Of a stretch of DNA of 6,837 nt, positions 6,342 to 6,837 are shown piece after piece. The number at the start of each line of letters is the position of its first letter. Position 1 is the stretch's first letter. Source of the DNA: Comamonadaceae bacterium (lineage in GTDB: Bacteria > Pseudomonadota > Gammaproteobacteria > Burkholderiales > Burkholderiaceae_C). The translations under genes and the position numbers were made by a program. The stretch spans positions 1 to 6,837 of the forward strand of contig CANJXV010000136.1 in NCBI GenBank assembly GCA_947478935.1. Reading direction: 5' to 3'. The notes under the pieces were generated by a model that saw only the letters and a list, made by a program, of their open reading frames with translations, was not told the DNA's origin and did no database searches.

Positions 6342-6837
6342 AGCCCGCCTTTACTGACGCAGCCTGCGCCAAAACACCACCGCCACGTGCACCAGACTTG
6401 CGCCCTAGCCACTGCCCTGGTATGCCCACCAGCCCGCGCGGCAGCAAGGCCACGCTGGCAATGATGCTCAGCCCCAGGCCCAGATGCCAATGCTTGGCAA
6501 ATTCGCCAAATAGGGCTTCAGACCGGAAAAATTCTTGTAACAGTGCAAACGCAAACGCGCCAATGAGTGCTCCGCGCAAATGCCCCAGGCCACCCAAAAT
6601 AATGATGATGAGCACCTCGCCGGAAATATGCCAGCTCATCATTTCCGGGTTCACAAAACCGTCTTTTACGGCAAATAAAAATCCAGCTAGTCCGGCGATA
6701 CCGCCTGACACTACAAACGCCGCCAGCTTATACGGGTAGGTAGAGAAACCGGTGGCGCGCATGCGCTGTTCGTTGACGCGAATGCCCGCTAGCGCATGGC
6801 CAAATTTGGAGCTACCGAGCAAGGCCAGAAACACAAA
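6328..6837 (-). CDS. livM: LivM-type permease, C-terminal part (5' end outside window)
   Basis: This frame is open from the window edge to a TGA at 6328, giving 169 residues of the C-terminal half of an inner-membrane permease. A cytoplasmic coupling loop comes first (FGHALAGIRVNEQRMRATGF, the segment that contacts the ATPases in LivM/LivH permeases). Then come hydrophobic segments YKLAAFVVSGGIAGLAGFLFAV-like, GEVLIIIILGGLG with RGALIGAFAFALL, and GLGLSIIASVALLPRGLVGI. The GGLG-RGALIGA run and the closing LLPRGLVGI are hallmarks of LivM. After that a polar, basic tail of about 30 residues (GRKSGARGGG...GYEKP) reaches into the cytoplasm. A GTG at 6834 is internal to the gene and should not be taken as its start. 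The stop overlaps the livG start. Confidence 0.92.
   Translation of the reverse strand, partial: FVFLALLGSSKFGHALAGIRVNEQRMRATGFSTYPYKLAAFVVSGGIAGLAGFLFAVKDGFVNPEMMSWHISGEVLIIIILGGLGHLRGALIGAFAFALLQEFFRSEALFGEFAKHWHLGLGLSIIASVALLPRGLVGIPGQWLGRKSGARGGGVLAQAASVKAGYEKP

Overview
All supportable genes in this window lie on the minus strand, so transcription runs from high to low coordinates. The window suggests a betaproteobacterium, probably of the Burkholderiales (Comamonadaceae-like). This is inferred from the moderately high GC content, the LivF subtype, the long extended signal peptide on the secreted protein, and a REP-type repeat of a kind common in that group. No rRNA or tRNA is present to confirm it.

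Region 1 (6837 down to 4809) is the 3' part of a branched-chain amino acid or related amide ABC importer operon (HAAT/LIV-I family). It holds the C-terminal part of the permease LivM (cut by the window end), then the ATPase LivG, whose start overlaps the livM stop by 14 bases, then the ATPase LivF. Together these form one inner-membrane permease and the two ATPases that drive it. The other permease (LivH) and the periplasmic binding protein would be expected outside the window.

Region 2 (4808 down to 4519) is a 290-base intergenic stretch, with its AT-rich part at about 4600-4720. It contains a perfect-but-for-one-position 25-base dyad and a weak candidate promoter for the next operon. No clear intrinsic terminator for the liv operon was found.

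Region 3 (4518 down to 1) is a two-partner secretion (type Vb) locus in the order tpsB-tpsA. TpsB (627 aa) is a complete FhaC/ShlB-type outer-membrane transporter with two POTRA domains and a VRGY motif. TpsA is a large filamentous-haemagglutinin-like exoprotein. Its ESPR signal peptide, TPS secretion domain and the first part of its beta-helical repeat region are visible (811 codons), and it runs off the window. Its C-terminus, and so whether it is an adhesin, haemolysin or contact-dependent toxin, cannot be seen.

The 199-base gap between tpsB and tpsA is largely filled by a 131-base nested inverted repeat (2478-2608) that looks like a miniature inverted-repeat or REP element. It would sit inside the tpsB-tpsA transcript and could fold into a long hairpin just ahead of the tpsA ribosome binding site. 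This is the most unusual local structure. I saw no convincing novel system beyond it.
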